Positions 34,381 through 46,330 are shown, counted from the stretch's first letter. The stretch: 64,000 bases of DNA from Chondrilla cf. caribensis (GCA_964020155.1 OZ026550.1:1245123-1309122), one strand, 5' to 3'. Notes: a model not told the origin generated them from the letters alone. Program-made: numbers and translations.

Positions 34381-34460
34381 CCACTGTATACCATCACCAT
34401 AATCCTCAACAGTCAAGGGCTGGTGTGCACCATGAATACTTCACCTGGTCCTTCTTCTGG
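34379..34460 (-). pseudogene. Inverted fragment of a dead LCAT exon 4
   Basis: On the minus strand it matches 21535-21610 and 37318-37390: CCAGGTGAAGTATTCATGGT, then the CCCTTGACTGTTGAGGATTA acid-motif region. It is a short inverted piece, evidence of local rearrangement. Confidence 0.75.
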
Positions 34461-34888
34461 TCTGTAATAATTCCACTAATAGCCCGTCAAAATGCAAATA
34501 AAAGCCCATGAGGCATTTATATCACTCATCCTACATGTCCTCAGGACACGGAAATCTATTCACACCTCAGCTACACGGGATAACTTATTCTTATGCTGTA
34601 ACAAAAGGTATTGAATAGCAGTAAGGTCTGTCAATGACCACACAAATCATTTTCATTTTTTAATCACTCACCTCATTCAATTCGTAAAAAGATGCATTGG
34701 ATCCTATTATATGTATACATTACCAGAAACATACCAGTATCTATCTAAGTTGAAAGAAATCTACTGCAATCATCACACATCTCTAGTCAGTGGAGGTCTG
34801 TGGATCTGAACCTTGAGCAATAAGGTGAAAGCAAAGTTGTCAGTGAAATCAGAGAACTATCAACTTACAAGTAATGAAGCCTGCAATT
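34461..34888 (+). promoter_or_regulatory. 5' flank and conserved leader of dead gene C
   Basis: Similar to the gene B flank (12727-13414) over CTGTAATAATTCCACTAA, TATATCACTCAT, AAGGTCTGT.AATGA and TCACTC.CCTCATTC. The last 135 bp match the leaders of genes B and D. Confidence 0.55.
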
Positions 34889-35077
34889 ATGAGAGTTTCT
34901 CTAGTCCTCTCTACTCTGATCAGTTGTGTCATCTTCATCAGTATCTTAGGAAAATCCCCGATTCTTATAGGTTGGTTGGAGATGTACAGTGAACCAGGTC
35001 CCATAATATTATAGTTGACGCACATACAGCTAACTACTGCACTGTTACAGCGTATGCACTTCATGCAACATAGCATA

Positions 35078-36430
35078 ATACACTCAATACCTTTTTCCCA
35101 CGATTCAATCAATCATAATGAATATAATAAGGATTACTCAACACAGACTAATTATAAAGATGGCTAATACAGTAATATTGCATGAAAGTTAATATGTATG
35201 CCATGTGAGGCCATCAGAGTAAATAACAAAGATTACATGATAAAACACACGACTAAGACAAATAGCACTCTAAAAGACAAACACTCGTAGCAGTTACTGG
35301 GTGGAGTTAAATTTGGGAAGCGGCACTGGAGATGTCATCCGGGATCATAATCCTGGTCTTGGAGGATCTTGAACCACGGAGGCCCATAATTCCCTGACGT
35401 AGGAGAGCAAAAGAGATTCTACATCTCAGCCAGGAGATTACATGGTGGTAAGGCAGACTCCTCTTCTCAGCAATCATTGCACAGAGGCGTTTGTAAAAAG
35501 TGCTGCATTCATGGGCCATACCCCCGGTGGTGGACTGAACAAGTGGCGTAAAAGCTGCTCTCTCGATTTCCCTCACACGCTGGGCATAGCTTCTCTTCTT
35601 TTCGTTCTCATGCATACGATACAGACTCGCAAGGGGTTTTTGGCGGTAGGATGATGCGTTTGGGTGGAAAACCCTAACGTCAAAAAATGCATCCTGATCC
35701 CTCCGCCAGAAACCTGTGGCCTTAATGTCGAGTCTTGCTTCGTCATCTCGGATAGCTGTAGCGTGGTCGAGCTTCTCATCATGGAGTGGTTGCAAGCCAG
35801 GTTCAATCCTAGTGTTGGGACACACCTCGTGGAGCAGAGCAGCAGTTAGGTCTCTTATCTCGTTGTGTCGTAAAGAAGGGTAACCTCCCTTGTGACAGAC
35901 AAAGGCATGATCCACGGTCAGAGACTGGCCGCAACCACATATTGCTGGAAGGTTCTGAATACTCCATCCATAACGTAGGCAAATGGCATCTCTGAAGTCA
36001 CCCTTGTGCAGCATGAAACCATGATCATCAAGAGGGATAGCAGTTACCCAACTTGAAGCTCCTTTCTCCAAAGCACAATCAAGAAGCCTTGTTTGGTTTG
36101 TTGAAAGGTGTTGTCGGATTTCTTGTAGTTTTCTCTCATTTTCGGCAGACTTCAGACGCTTCACTTCAGATTTGCAATGAATTATGTCTTCCATACTGAG
36201 AGGGGAGTTTGCATCTTGCTTAATTATCTTATCAGCAAGGGAGGAGGTAATCTTGACAGAAGCAGAGAAGGAGCAATCTGACTCAATGGGGTATCTGATG
36301 TCCATTCCTCCCAATCTTGCAGGCAGTGATAGTAAATCCCTTTCGAGGTCAGAGATTGAGGGACGTCCTGTGATGGCAGGAATGAGTTTGTTCCTGATGC
36401 AGTCCTCTAGGGGCACATACACTCAATACC
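35078..36430 (-). mobile_element. 5'-truncated non-LTR retroelement with 14-bp target-site duplication
   Basis: ATACACTCAATACC occurs exactly at 35078-35091 and 36417-36430. The inserted 1325 bp between them are in minus orientation, with the 3' end at the left (tail with GATTGATTGAATCG and AAAAAG) and a truncation point at the right, inside the ORF. This is the signature of target-primed reverse transcription. Gene D at about 39030-39045 supplies the paralogous empty site (CATAATACACTTCAGATGTG). Confidence 0.85.
35307..36422 (-). pseudogene. Retroelement ORF, C-terminal part (zinc-finger and nuclease-like region)
   Basis: A 371-codon open frame ends at a stop at 35307. It includes RLGGMDIRYP (typical text downstream of a reverse-transcriptase domain), GFMLHKGDFRDAICLRYGW, a Cys/His cluster CGCGQSLTVDHAFVCHKGGY (C-x-C-x7-H-x4-C) and ARLDIKATG...FFDVRVFHP. 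The last resembles a PD-(D/E)xK-type endonuclease core, by inference. The reverse-transcriptase catalytic motifs lie in the missing 5' part. The first codons overlap the target duplication, so the start is artificial. The frame is still open, implying a recent insertion. Confidence 0.7.
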
Positions 36431-37526
36431 GGTCCCTCAGATGTGAATAATTTTATGTTGGTTGTGGGTATATGAGTACTTGAAAGCATTCATTTAATAC
36501 TTTGTTGATTATCAGAAAGGATACCGAAAAGGGGTGGACATCAGAGATGCTCCTTATGATTGGAGATTATCACCTTGTGAGTGTGTGATCGTTAATAGTG
36601 AATATTAAAGTATGTGTTTGTATATACGTAATAATATAGGGATGCAGTATAAAAGTGGGCATTGACACATGAATATTAGTTGTATACTATAATATAAGAT
36701 GAATAGCTAGTATATAGATATTCATGGGTGATTGTATAGATGTAGTTGAAAATAATGAATACTAAAAAAATTAATTTTAACAATCTTTCTTATGTAATTG
36801 AACTTGAACGAAGGAGTTATTTTCATAAAGTGAAGGATGGGATCAAACAGATGTACAGAATTCAAGAAGAGAAGGTCACAATTGTTGGCCACAGTTACAG
36901 AGGAGTTGTCGTGCAGTGCTTTCTAGCAAAGGTGGTCAAACAGGGATGGAAAAACAAGTACATAAAAGCCTTCATACCACATAGTGCACCTTTTGGAGTA
37001 GCTACAAATTTCATATGGGCACTAAAGGAGGGGATACTGCCATTTGTACTCTGGGGAGATGCCGTCTTCAATGGAATTAAAAGGATGGGTGAGGATGTAA
37101 TTCGTACATTTAAAAGTCAGACTCTGTATTATTACCTATAGTCCCCCAAACCAGTGTATTTGAGGAGTTTACACCTGCTTATTGCAAGAATTTATTCAAA
37201 AACAAATTGACACAAGATTTGGGGCGATACACAGCTACACAGGATAAGTATATTTCTGCATGATCACCCTGGAGTGTGCACGTAGTGTATGTATGGTTAT
37301 GTCAGCGTATCAGGGAAGAAGGTCCAGGTGAAGTATTCATGGTGCACACCGTCCCTTGACTGTTGAGGATTATGGTGATGGTTCAGTGGACAAAGTGAGC
37401 CTGGAAGTGTGTGACAAATGAAGCAGACCAAATGATAGACATAAATTTGGAGGCATGAATCACATGCAAATTGTCTCCGATCCGAAGGTTCTGAAAGCAC
37501 TTTATGACATTGTGACACAATTATGA

Positions 37527-37646
37527 TAGAAGTTTGTTGTGGCATGCTGAGCCTTAATAGATTGATGTCTATTTATTTGGAGTGTACAGATATGAGGGGT
37601 GAGGGTACTGTATATACAGAGGATATTATTGTCCATTGTCAATATA
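37527..37646. other. 3' flank of dead gene C
   Basis: It shares GCCTTAATAGATTGATGTCT with the 19.8 kb copy, then AT-rich sequence up to a MITE. Confidence 0.4.
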
Positions 37647-37971
37647 TACCGTATGCATGGAAATTTTAACGGTACTAAACTTTCGCGGCTGCAAAACTAT
37701 GAGGATATTCGCAGATTTTATTTTTACGCGAATCTTGGGTCAATGCTTTATTTAAACTAACACAAATCCTATTGCTCCTTTGTTCTATTATAGTCATGTT
37801 TTGCAACGTGCACTGTATTTATATGTCGAAAATAGACGGCCATTTTATAATCACTATAATACTATGTAACCACGAGGACCATAATTTGTGGATAAACTTT
37901 CGTGGATTACCAGGCATTCCGTGAAAACTGCGAAAGTTTAGTACCGTGGAAATTTCCACACATATACAGTA
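37647..37971. mobile_element. MITE with GGTACTAAACTTTCGC arms
   Basis: Left arm TACCGTATGCATGGAAATTT continuing to ACGGTACTAAACTTTCGC; the right end GCGAAAGTTTAGTACCGTGG... to TACAGTA is its inverse. About 40-bp arms, 325 bp total, no ORF. A second partial element end (to TACGGTA at 38094) follows. Related copies are at 41590-42110, 46331-46537 and 49562-50105. Confidence 0.75.
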
Positions 37972-38097
37972 TTATATCGATGTTATACAGTACATCAAAA
38001 CGTATTATGTATGACGGATTTTATATTGGGTGGACTAGGAGCTCCCTGAAAACCGCCAAATTTAACACCTGCCAATATTTCCCGCTATACGGTATTT

Positions 38098-38715
38098 ATT
38101 ATTGAGGAATTCTGAAAGGTTTGGAATAGGTAACTATTGTAGTCATTGAATCCGTATAGGTTAAGGAAAATCATTCAGGAACTATTGAGTTACGTTGTTA
38201 TGGTAACAGGATATAACCTGGAAACTTACCAGTAATACGGTAGGAAAACCCTGTTTCCATCGAGTATGAAACACAATTGAATCCTTGCATGTTGAAAGCT
38301 CTGTGTCATGAATAATGCATTGAAACTGGGCCTTCCAACAATGTTTCAATAGTGTTTCATCCTTAATGAAACTGGTACTTTCCTCCTATGTGTGAGTATT
38401 TAAGCCACTTTTCCGTTATATGTTATTCAGTATAGAGGAATTCTGAATGTTTGGAATAAGCAACTGTTGCTGTAGTCATTGAATCTGTAGGTCAAGGAAT
38501 GTCATTCAGAATCTATTGGGTAATGTTGTTATGGTAACAGGATATAACCTGGAAACTTACCAGTAACATGGTAGGAAAATCCTGTTTCCATCGAGTATGA
38601 ATATTATTGAATTCTTGTTGAAAGGCTCTGTTTCATGAAAAATGTATTGCTTTGCATGTTTCAATAGCTTTTCATCCTTTAATGAAACTGGTACTTTCCT
38701 CCTGTGTAAGTATTT
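38098..38715 (+). repeat. Tandem duplication of about 325 bp upstream of gene D
   Basis: Copies at about 38100-38410 and 38427-38715 share GGAATTCTGAA, TGTAGTCATTGAATC, CAGGATATAACCTGGAAACT, CCTGTTTCCATCGAGTATGA, AATGAAACTGGTACTTTCCT and end in GTATTTAAG. The first part is also present in intron 2 of gene F (44615-44740) and in the dead units at 31.9 and 33.5 kb. Confidence 0.75.
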
Positions 38716-38871
38716 AAGTTGGAATAAGTCTACTGCAATCGTCACACATCTCTGGTCTGTGGAGATCTGTGGATCTGGATATCCTGAGCTGTAAGGTGGA
38801 AGTAAAGAAAAAGTTAAATTGCCAGTGAAACCAGAAAACTGTCAAATTTGCAAGTACGAAAGACAGCAATT
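38711..38871 (+). promoter_or_regulatory. Proximal promoter and leader of gene D
   Basis: TATTTAAG at 38711-38718 is a TATA-like candidate. The next 150 bp are conserved with the leaders of gene B and dead gene C (CTACTGCAATCGTCACACAT, GTGGATCTG, TTGCAAGTA). No transcription data. Confidence 0.45.
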
Positions 38872-41210
38872 ATGAAGGTTGCTCTAGTCCTCTCTGCTCT
38901 GATCAGTTGTGCCCTCTTCATCAGTATCTCAGGAAAGCCCCCTATTCTCATAGGTTGGTTGGAGTTGTGCAGTGAACTAGGTCCCTAATGCCTGCACTGT
39001 TACAGTGTAGGTATCTTGCACTTTATGCAACATAACATAATACACTTCAGATGTGAATGTAGTTGCTAGGGTTTTGAATTATATCTCTTCAAATCCAAAT
39101 GCATTTAGTTCCAGGATTAATGGGATCCCAACTGAAAGCCAAAGTTACATCACTAGTCTGCCATACAGGATGGAAATATAAACTATTTTGGATTGATTTG
39201 AGGTTACTTAAGCTTCATCGGAATCTTTGTCTGCCTAAACTGAAGTAAGTCCACATATACAATGAGATGTGTACTCCCTCATATTGTGTATAACTGTGAT
39301 TCATACTACTGTGCATCACATATGGAGAGAGGCTCAGGAAACTTCTCTACCCCAGCTAAAGTACATTATATCATACTTAACCTATAAATTTGATAATTCC
39401 AAGATTAAAACCTTCTAATCAATAAGTACATGGGTTACCAAATCATAGGTAAAATTCTGCTACCAACTGGAAGCCCTATAGAATGGAATTAGATATATTG
39501 CTTATGCTTGGTATTTAGTAATGTACGTAAATTAATTACTGCATGATATTGCATTTTAATTGATTATCATTGTTGTAAGGATTATGTTTGTAATAATTCA
39601 TGATACTCTAGGATGCGATTCAAAGAAAAAAGATTCAAGAATGCACGCAAAGTACGTGTGAAAGTGTATACGAAGAGCTCTCACTTTGGGAGGACAAAGC
39701 CAGTGGAATGTATAATTAAAGCACCCTGGCCATGGGGTTGTGCATACCCGTACTTGAAATCCTTTGTTAAGTACTTTGCTAAGAAAGGATACACAAAGGA
39801 GAAGGACATCACAGCTGCTGCCTATGATTGGAGACTATCACCTTGTGAGTGTGTGAGATTGTGCAATCAAGTGGTGCATGCTAGTGAATATTTAAGCATG
39901 TGCTTGTAGGTGTATAAGTTCGTGTTTTCATTCTCGCCTATAGTATGCACTTTAAAATGAGTATTAAAATTACATAGGAATATTAATTGCAGTTATATCC
40001 TTCAATTTGTTGAGTATTGTACATGGAACCTGTGTCTTGGCAAATATTTCATGATAATAATTGCCCATTTTCTCAGCAACATGCAAGTAATTCGAGTTAA
40101 AGAAACACGTTGATCTGCCACCTCCGCATTTGAATTACTTGGGTGTCTTCCTGAGGTTCAAAATAACCTTCTCTGAAATTATTTAGTTCGTTGAAGCCAT
40201 TGCACTCGAATTCTAGCCCAATTTCTAATTCTCCACGTTTCGAAATCAGCGATGGAGGTAATTATGTATTTGGTTGAGGGGGAAGAGGTGAGGATATATA
40301 GATAGATAATAGTTATTATTATAGTGCAACATGTCAATGTCATATATAAAAGAAAATTTCCATGGGACAACTGAAAAGGTGCATGTAGTGTAAAAAGGGT
40401 TATGATGTGACAAGAACTATATGATCGGATAAATTAAACAATATACATGATGTTATGCTGGCTTTCTTTCTTATGTATGTAGTTGAGCTGAAAGGCCAAG
40501 GTTATTTTCGTCAAGTGAAGACGCTCATTGAAACAATGTTTGATAAAAATGGTCAAAAACGTATAACAATTGTGGCCCACAGTTATGGAGGAGTTTTAAT
40601 GTTGTACTTTCTGAGAAATGAGGTCGAACGAAAGTGGAAGAACAAGTATATCAAAGCCTTTATACCACTCGGTTCTCCTTTTGGAGGAGCTACAAAGATT
40701 ATAGGAGCACTGGCATATGGAAAATTGCCAATTGATCTCAAACTTAAACCCATAAAAACTTTGGGTAAAAAACTTATTCGTACGTTTCCATCTTTGTATT
40801 TCCTTGCCCCTCGACCTGATGTATTCCAGGATAAAGTACTCGTTAAGAGGGGAACCAGCAGTTACACAGCGAAGCATTTCGAGAATATTTTGACTTACCG
40901 ATTGGGTTTCAGTATGTACCAAGCTACACAGGATCACAATAAGAACTACCGTCCAGGTAACCCCGGGGTACCCACATACTGTATGTATGGTACAGGCAGA
41001 ACAACACCAGATTCGTATGAAGTAAACAAAAAAGGCAAACTTAAAAAAAGAAACACAGTTAAACGTGGTGATGGTACAGTGGACAGGGTGAGCTTGGAGG
41101 AGTGTCGGAAGTGGTCCAGAAAGGTGACAACCTTCCCAGGCGTGAATCACCAGCAAGTTCTCACGGACAAGGCAGTTTTGAATGCCATTAGTGATATTGT
41201 GCTCTCTTAA
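38872..41210 (+). CDS. Gene D: secreted LCAT/PLA2G15-like serine acyl-hydrolase
   Basis: Exons 38872-38953, 39109-39244, 39612-39844 and 40483-41210, intron phases 1-2-1, 392 residues. Signal peptide MKVALVLSALISCALFISIS. Exon 2: VPGLMGSQLKA and a C...LFW...C lid. Exon 3: PVECI and AAAYDWRLSPC; the family AP before YDWRL is AA here. Exon 4: nucleophile Ser184 in VAHSYGG, Asp347 in GDGTVD, His373 in PGVNH, and the cysteine pair TYCMYG / EECRKW. It ends SDIVLS with no anchor tail, so it should be soluble. It shares promoter-proximal sequence with gene B and dead gene C and faces gene F tail to tail. A near-identical fragment of its exon 3/intron 3 lies at 21956-22165. Confidence 0.9.
40080..40205 (-). 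mobile_element. AAGTAATTCGAGT repeat (copy 2) in gene D intron 3
   Basis: The reverse-orientation counterpart of 19135-19255: CAAGTAATTCGAGTTAAAG ... TTTGAATTACTTG, followed by the GGTGTCTTCCTGAGGTTC block. Class unknown. Confidence 0.6.
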
Positions 41211-42798
41211 ATCACATGACTAGCATGTGATAAGGAGCAGCAATTGCTGAATAGTAACTCTCTACATAATGGTAATTTTGGTTTGATTTAGGTTTATATA
41301 GCTCAGTTGCTAACCTATAGGATAATAGTATAGAATACCTGAGTGTGTAAACTGGTCCATTAAATAATAATAATATATAATACCAATATTATCTTAGGAC
41401 AAATGGTCATGTATAATATTTCGAAATTATTAACTATGCGAATCTGTGAGTAAAACAGTACAATATTGATATCTATAATAGATGAATTGGACTATCATAA
41501 ATTTTCAGTGAATAGACTGGATACATGCGTATGGACTGGAGGGATGAATGAATATATATATATATATATATATATCATAATAATATTATGCATGGAAATG
41601 TTCGTGGTACCAAACTTTCATGGTTGCATAATTCTGAGGATTTTCGTGGATTTAATTTTTGCGGTTGTGGGCCATGTCTAATTTATACTGTATTAGCTTG
41701 TTCTTTATTGTCTTGATTCTGGTATCTTCTGTAATTTTTTAACAAATCATCTAAGCAGTTGAAGGTAGAACAACCTTTTCCAGATCGGGGATTTCACTCG
41801 TGGAGCTCTTGATGGGGAAAATTACGATCGGATCGACATCTTATAGAAATTCAGGATGAACAAAGTACTTGAATCCAGCTTGGGTCTATGCTTTATTTAA
41901 ACTATATAACACAAAACGTATTGCTCCCTTTTGTCCTTTGTTCTATATTGTAGTCGTGTTTACAACGTGCACTATACGTTGAAAATTTGGCCATTTTATA
42001 ATCACTATGCGTAATTGCGAGTACCATAATAATGCGTGGATTAAACTTTTGCAAATGACCAGGCAGTCCATGGAAACTGAGAAAATGAATTACCGTGCAT
42101 ACAGTATGTGGACAGTGCATGTGATCCTTGATTCCATCATGACTGTCATCAAGGTTCATATTATATTAAATTGATGTTGCATGATAACCATTCCATTGCA
42201 TTACTTTTCAAATAGTTTAGCACCCTTATTATTTGATCTGCCAGACATTTCAACAGAATTGAAGGCTCTGTCTTCACAATTGACAGTAATTTTATACAGC
42301 ATCTTCTCAGAGTGAACTCTTTCCAGGAATTGAAACTACTATAATATTATAGTACTGACAGTTTAGTACATACGATATGATACATTGCACGTGATCCTAA
42401 AGTATTAGCACACACAAAAGTGTCAGAAAAACAGCCGAATAGACTCTATTATATGAATTAGACTATAATAGTGGTATTATTATCATGATAAGGTCATTAA
42501 CACTTTATTGGATAATATAATATATATTAATAATGGGCAATTATCATTTGTCAGACATAATAATATTATATAGAAAATCACTCAACACTAATTAATGCAA
42601 TTATAATAATAATTACATAAATAACATTAATTTGGTGTTAATCTAAAGAATCAAACAATAACATTGTTATCATCTACACCAATACTGTTACTGTATAGCT
42701 ATAGACTAACCCCCTATTGAAATCTCACAAATACTACTTATTTACAAAGTATTTTATCTGACATAATTCTATGCACCTCATCACATGGTAGTCATGTG
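41211..42798. other. Convergent 3' spacer between genes D and F
   Basis: AT-rich and non-coding. It has a (TA)n run at about 41547-41574 and a decayed MITE of the GGTACTAAACTTTCGC family (about 41590-42110, GGTACCAAACTTTCATGG ... ATACAGTATG). Candidate poly(A) hexamers are abundant but none is clearly assignable. Confidence 0.5.
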
Positions 42799-45525
42799 CT
42801 ACGGAGAAGTCATAATTTTATAAATGGCATCCAGAACTTTGTTGGACTGGACAATTATCATGTGATCAATACCCGGGAATCTCTGCACAGTCTTGGACCA
42901 TTTGCGGCACACATCCAAGCTAAACCGGTTAACCGTCCCGTCACCATCACCAAAGATAGTTTTTGGCCTATGTGACGGGAATTTACTGCCGTAGACATAA
43001 CGTTGGGCTGTGCGCACACCTGTACCATACATACAGTACGTTGGTACTCCAGGGTTATTGCAGTCCGCATTGGTAGCAAGTGTGGCTTGATACTTCCTCC
43101 AACCTATCGTGTGCTTCAAATCGCGAAACAATTTCTCGTAATCCCGTGCAGTGTACTTGGTGGTTGGAGTCTCCACAATAACTCTACTGCCAAAAGCATC
43201 AGGTCGAGGGGTTAGGAAGAACACAGATGCAAAACTACGAATGATATTTCGAAAGTACTTCAGAATGAAGGAGGGGATAAATTTTGTGTTTATATCCACT
43301 GGCAGCTCTCCTGATACGAGTGCGCCTACAATCTTTGTAGCTCCTCCAAAAGGTGCACCAAGTGGTACGAAGGCTTTTATGTACTTGTTCTTCCATCTCT
43401 GGCTCACCACATGGTTTAGAAAGTACAGCATGTTGAGTCCTCCATAACTGTGGGCCACAATGGTGACCCCTTTCCCATTGTACATGTTTTCAATGAGTTT
43501 TTTCACTCTGGCAAAATAGCCTCTCATCCTCAGCTCGCCTAAGTGGAAAAAGAAAGTTCAACTTATCAATGTTATATTTTAGTGTTAAATTCAATTCTTG
43601 TTTCCATGCATGTTCCCATGCGTCATTCAATTTCATGCATGGTCTCTTTACAACAAGCAGTATGTTGGTTGACTATATATACTGTTATTAATTTTTACTG
43701 TCACATTTTTATTCAAGTTCTCATGTTAACAGCCTCACCCGCTCATATATGTACACTCACCCACTCATATCTGTACACTCACCCACACTATACACTCACC
43801 CGGCCACCCATATCTGTACACTCACCCACTTGTATTTGTACATCCATCCACTCATATCTGTACACTCATGCACCCGCTCATATCTGTACACTCATCCACT
43901 CATATCTGTACACTTACCCACTCATATCTGTACACTTACCCACTCATATCTCTACACTTACCCACTCATATCTGTACACTCATCCACTCATATCTGTACA
44001 CTCACCCACTCATATCTTTACACTCACCCGCTTATTCATACACTCACCCACACCTGTGTATATTATACCTATATCTTTACTCCTCCACTCAGTCATTTCT
44101 ACACCCACTCTCACTCATTTGTATATCCATTCATATTGAGCATACTCTTGTACTCTCACCAGGTGACAGTCTCCAATCATAAGGAGCTGCTCGGATGTCC
44201 TTTCCTTTCTTGTATCCCTTTCTAACAAAGAAGTTGACGAATTTCTTCAAGTACTGTGCTGGCTTGAGCAAACACAACAAATGACTGTCTGAGAGACATT
44301 CAACTGACTTGGTGTGCCCAAACCCTGGGATAGCGACCTTCACACCATGCCTGTTGTGAAATCTTTTAGTCGCCTGATTGAACCTCAATCTAGGATGTAA
44401 CATTAACATTGAGTTAAATTAATGCCCAATTATTTTTTGATTAATTAAAATAATGATCGATTGTTATAATTATACAATTGCATTTTTAGTTTCATACAGC
44501 ACATTGTCATTATAATGGTTATACTTATTGTCTATTACATTTTCTAGATAATATAATATTTACAATTATATGTATTAATGAATATCATTAAATCATTCAA
44601 TGACATCATTGATCATCAGTAATTCCGAGTGTCTTGAATGAGCAGCTATTGTAGTCATTGAATCAGTTGGTCAAGGAAAGTTATTCGGAATCTGTTGACC
44701 ACTATTTCTACAGAAACAGGATATTAGAAGTCCCAAACAGAGACTCAGTTGATGTTTGTGACAAAAGATCATCAACCTACATATTATATGGTTGCACCCA
44801 AATATTAAGGAGGTACATAGTTAATCTTAATTAATGATTACACTTCTTGTATACTCTGATAGTATATATACGGTGAATTCTTGTTAATCCACCACTGCTT
44901 TATCCACCAAACTTTTAATCCACCACAATTTCCCAGTACCAATATAATATACAAGAACCAATGAATTAATATCCTGCTAATCCACCAAACTTGTTAATCC
45001 ATCATGTTCTTTGATAATGTATTGTGGCGGATTAACAAGAATTCACTGCGTATGTTGCATAAAATATTACCGCGTTACATTAATTATTATTATAGTATTA
45101 TTGGATACTGTAATGGGATGGATAGTGCATGGTCTGTGCTGATATGTACGTATATCCTAATTATTTGTGTAGCATAGGTGTGCACTTACTTTAGATATTC
45201 CAGGCACGGTGCTCGTCTTAAGCTGACCCAGTACAGAGAGTATGGATGCAATGACCACATTGATGTCTTGCAAAAACTTGATCCACTTGAGACTTTGGCC
45301 TTCAGCTGAGATGCAAGTAATCCTGGAACTAATTGAATAAAGGTGAAATAATTACATAAAATCCACTTTACCCTTTGACTCTACAATCTTATTTCACTGT
45401 GTCTTATGGTACATATACACTCTAACATCCAACGTACCTAATAGAATTCTCGATTTTCCTGAAACACTGTTAAAAACAGCACAATTAATTATAACTAGAG
45501 CAGCCAGCAGGAAAATAACCTTCAT
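42799..45525 (-). CDS. Gene F: secreted LCAT/PLA2G15-like serine acyl-hydrolase
   Basis: Minus-strand exons 45525-45438, 45328-45190, 44389-44160 and 43538-42799, phases 1-2-1, 398 residues. Signal peptide MKVIFLLAALVIINCAVF. Exon 2: VPGLLASQLKAKV (Ala where most paralogues have Gly) and a C...LYW...C lid. Exon 3: IPGFGHTKSVECL and RAAPYDWRLSPG. Exon 4: Ser183 in VAHSYGG, Asp352 in GDGTVN, His378 in PGIDH, and the cysteine pair TYCMYG / DVCRKW. It ends KIMTSP with no GPI-type tail. Intron 3 carries the 22-bp minisatellite right at the donor, and intron 2 carries a pogo-family MITE. It is the intact relative of the dead units at 17.6, 31.4 and 32.1 kb. Confidence 0.9.
43735..44140. repeat. 22-bp minisatellite in gene F intron 3, locus 6
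   Basis: About 16 units of CCACTCATATCTGTACACTCAC, plus short variants, ending about 20 bp from the exon 3 donor. On the sense strand each unit offers a GGTGAGTG or ATGAGTG donor-like core. Confidence 0.9.
44869..45052. mobile_element. pogo-family MITE in gene F intron 2
   Basis: The ends TACGGTGAATTCTTGTTAAT (then CCACC) and GGCGGATTAACAAGAATTCACTGCGTA are inverted repeats close to those of the 817-bp element at 20135-20951. 184 bp, no ORF, with internal AATCCACCA repeats. It is a deletion derivative of that family. Confidence 0.85.
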
Positions 45526-45815
45526 CACTGCTGTTGCTCTTGTATATCCCTTAGGCCTTACCAATAGGGTTTGCCAGCACAATTTACATCCACCCTATGG
45601 TTGGGACAAGTTCAACAATATTACACAAATGATTGAATCCAGACTGGCAACAATTGTTGTGGTAGATTTTCTGGCCCAGGAGTATTATGTTTCTGTTTCC
45701 CTTTACGTACACAGCCCTATACTAGTCTGTAACTATACTAATATTATTATCATATTAGGGTGTGTATGGCGGTAGTAAAATCCCTTTGAAAGGGATGAGG
45801 AAAACCAAGTTAACT
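45526..45815. other. 5' flank of gene F
   Basis: Non-coding. No conserved block shared with the leaders of B and D was recognised. Confidence 0.4.
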
Positions 45816-45982
45816 TTAAATACATTCGGACTGAACTCAATATTTAATAACTATTGTACGGTCACAATACCTGTGAATATTGAATCCTACTTCCTTCAAT
45901 TTGCTGAATAGAATAATATCCTACAGCTGCCCTTTTCTCTAGGAAACATTGTATTACTGTATAATAGTGCAATAGCACAATA

Positions 45983-46167
45983 TACAGTGAAACCTCGCTA
46001 ATCCAACAGGCACTTCTATAATCCAACATTCTCTCTAATCCGACCATTATATGAGGTATAGTCACCATACATAGGGATGGTAAGAGGCACTCCATAATCC
46101 AACAACCTCCTAATCCAACATTATTCTCAGGTCCCATTGAGTGTCGGATTAAAGAGGTTTCACTGTA
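45983..46167. mobile_element. MITE, TACAGTGAAACCTC family
   Basis: TACAGTGAAACCTCGCTAAT at the left and ATTAAAGAGGTTTCACTGTA at the right; 185 bp with repeated AATCCAACA inside. No ORF. Confidence 0.85.
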
Positions 46168-46330
46168 TGGTGGTATTGAAAACCCTGTGAAAAGAATGAG
46201 GAAAATAAGTTAATATATTTAGATATTGACTAAACTCGACCAATATTTAATAACTATTGTACAGTCACAATACCTGTGAATATTGAATCCTACTTCCTTC
46301 AATTTGCTGAACAACAGAAGAATAATATCG

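Larger units (their letters stand above)
34889..37526 (+). pseudogene. Dead LCAT-like gene C, interrupted by a retroelement
   Basis: Exon 1 (34889-34970) is intact: MRVSLVLSTLISCVIFISIL, then GKSPILIG and a GTTGGT donor. No exon 2 is found. A 1.3 kb non-LTR element lies at 35092-36416. The end of exon 3 (about 36470-36576) keeps VDIRDAPYDWRLSPC and its donor. Exon 4 (from 36798) has lost its acceptor (TGTAA for TGTAG), has GHSYRG at the nucleophile motif and carries frameshifts after the middle. It shares the GHSYRG change with the 19.8 kb copy, so that change predates their duplication. Confidence 0.85.

Noticed and set aside
43543..44225. Long THICTLTHS / YLYTHPLISV frames (also at 22.2, 32.6 and 34.3 kb)
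   Set aside because: A 22-bp minisatellite is read in three frames; the 22-residue period equals three repeat units. Not proteins.
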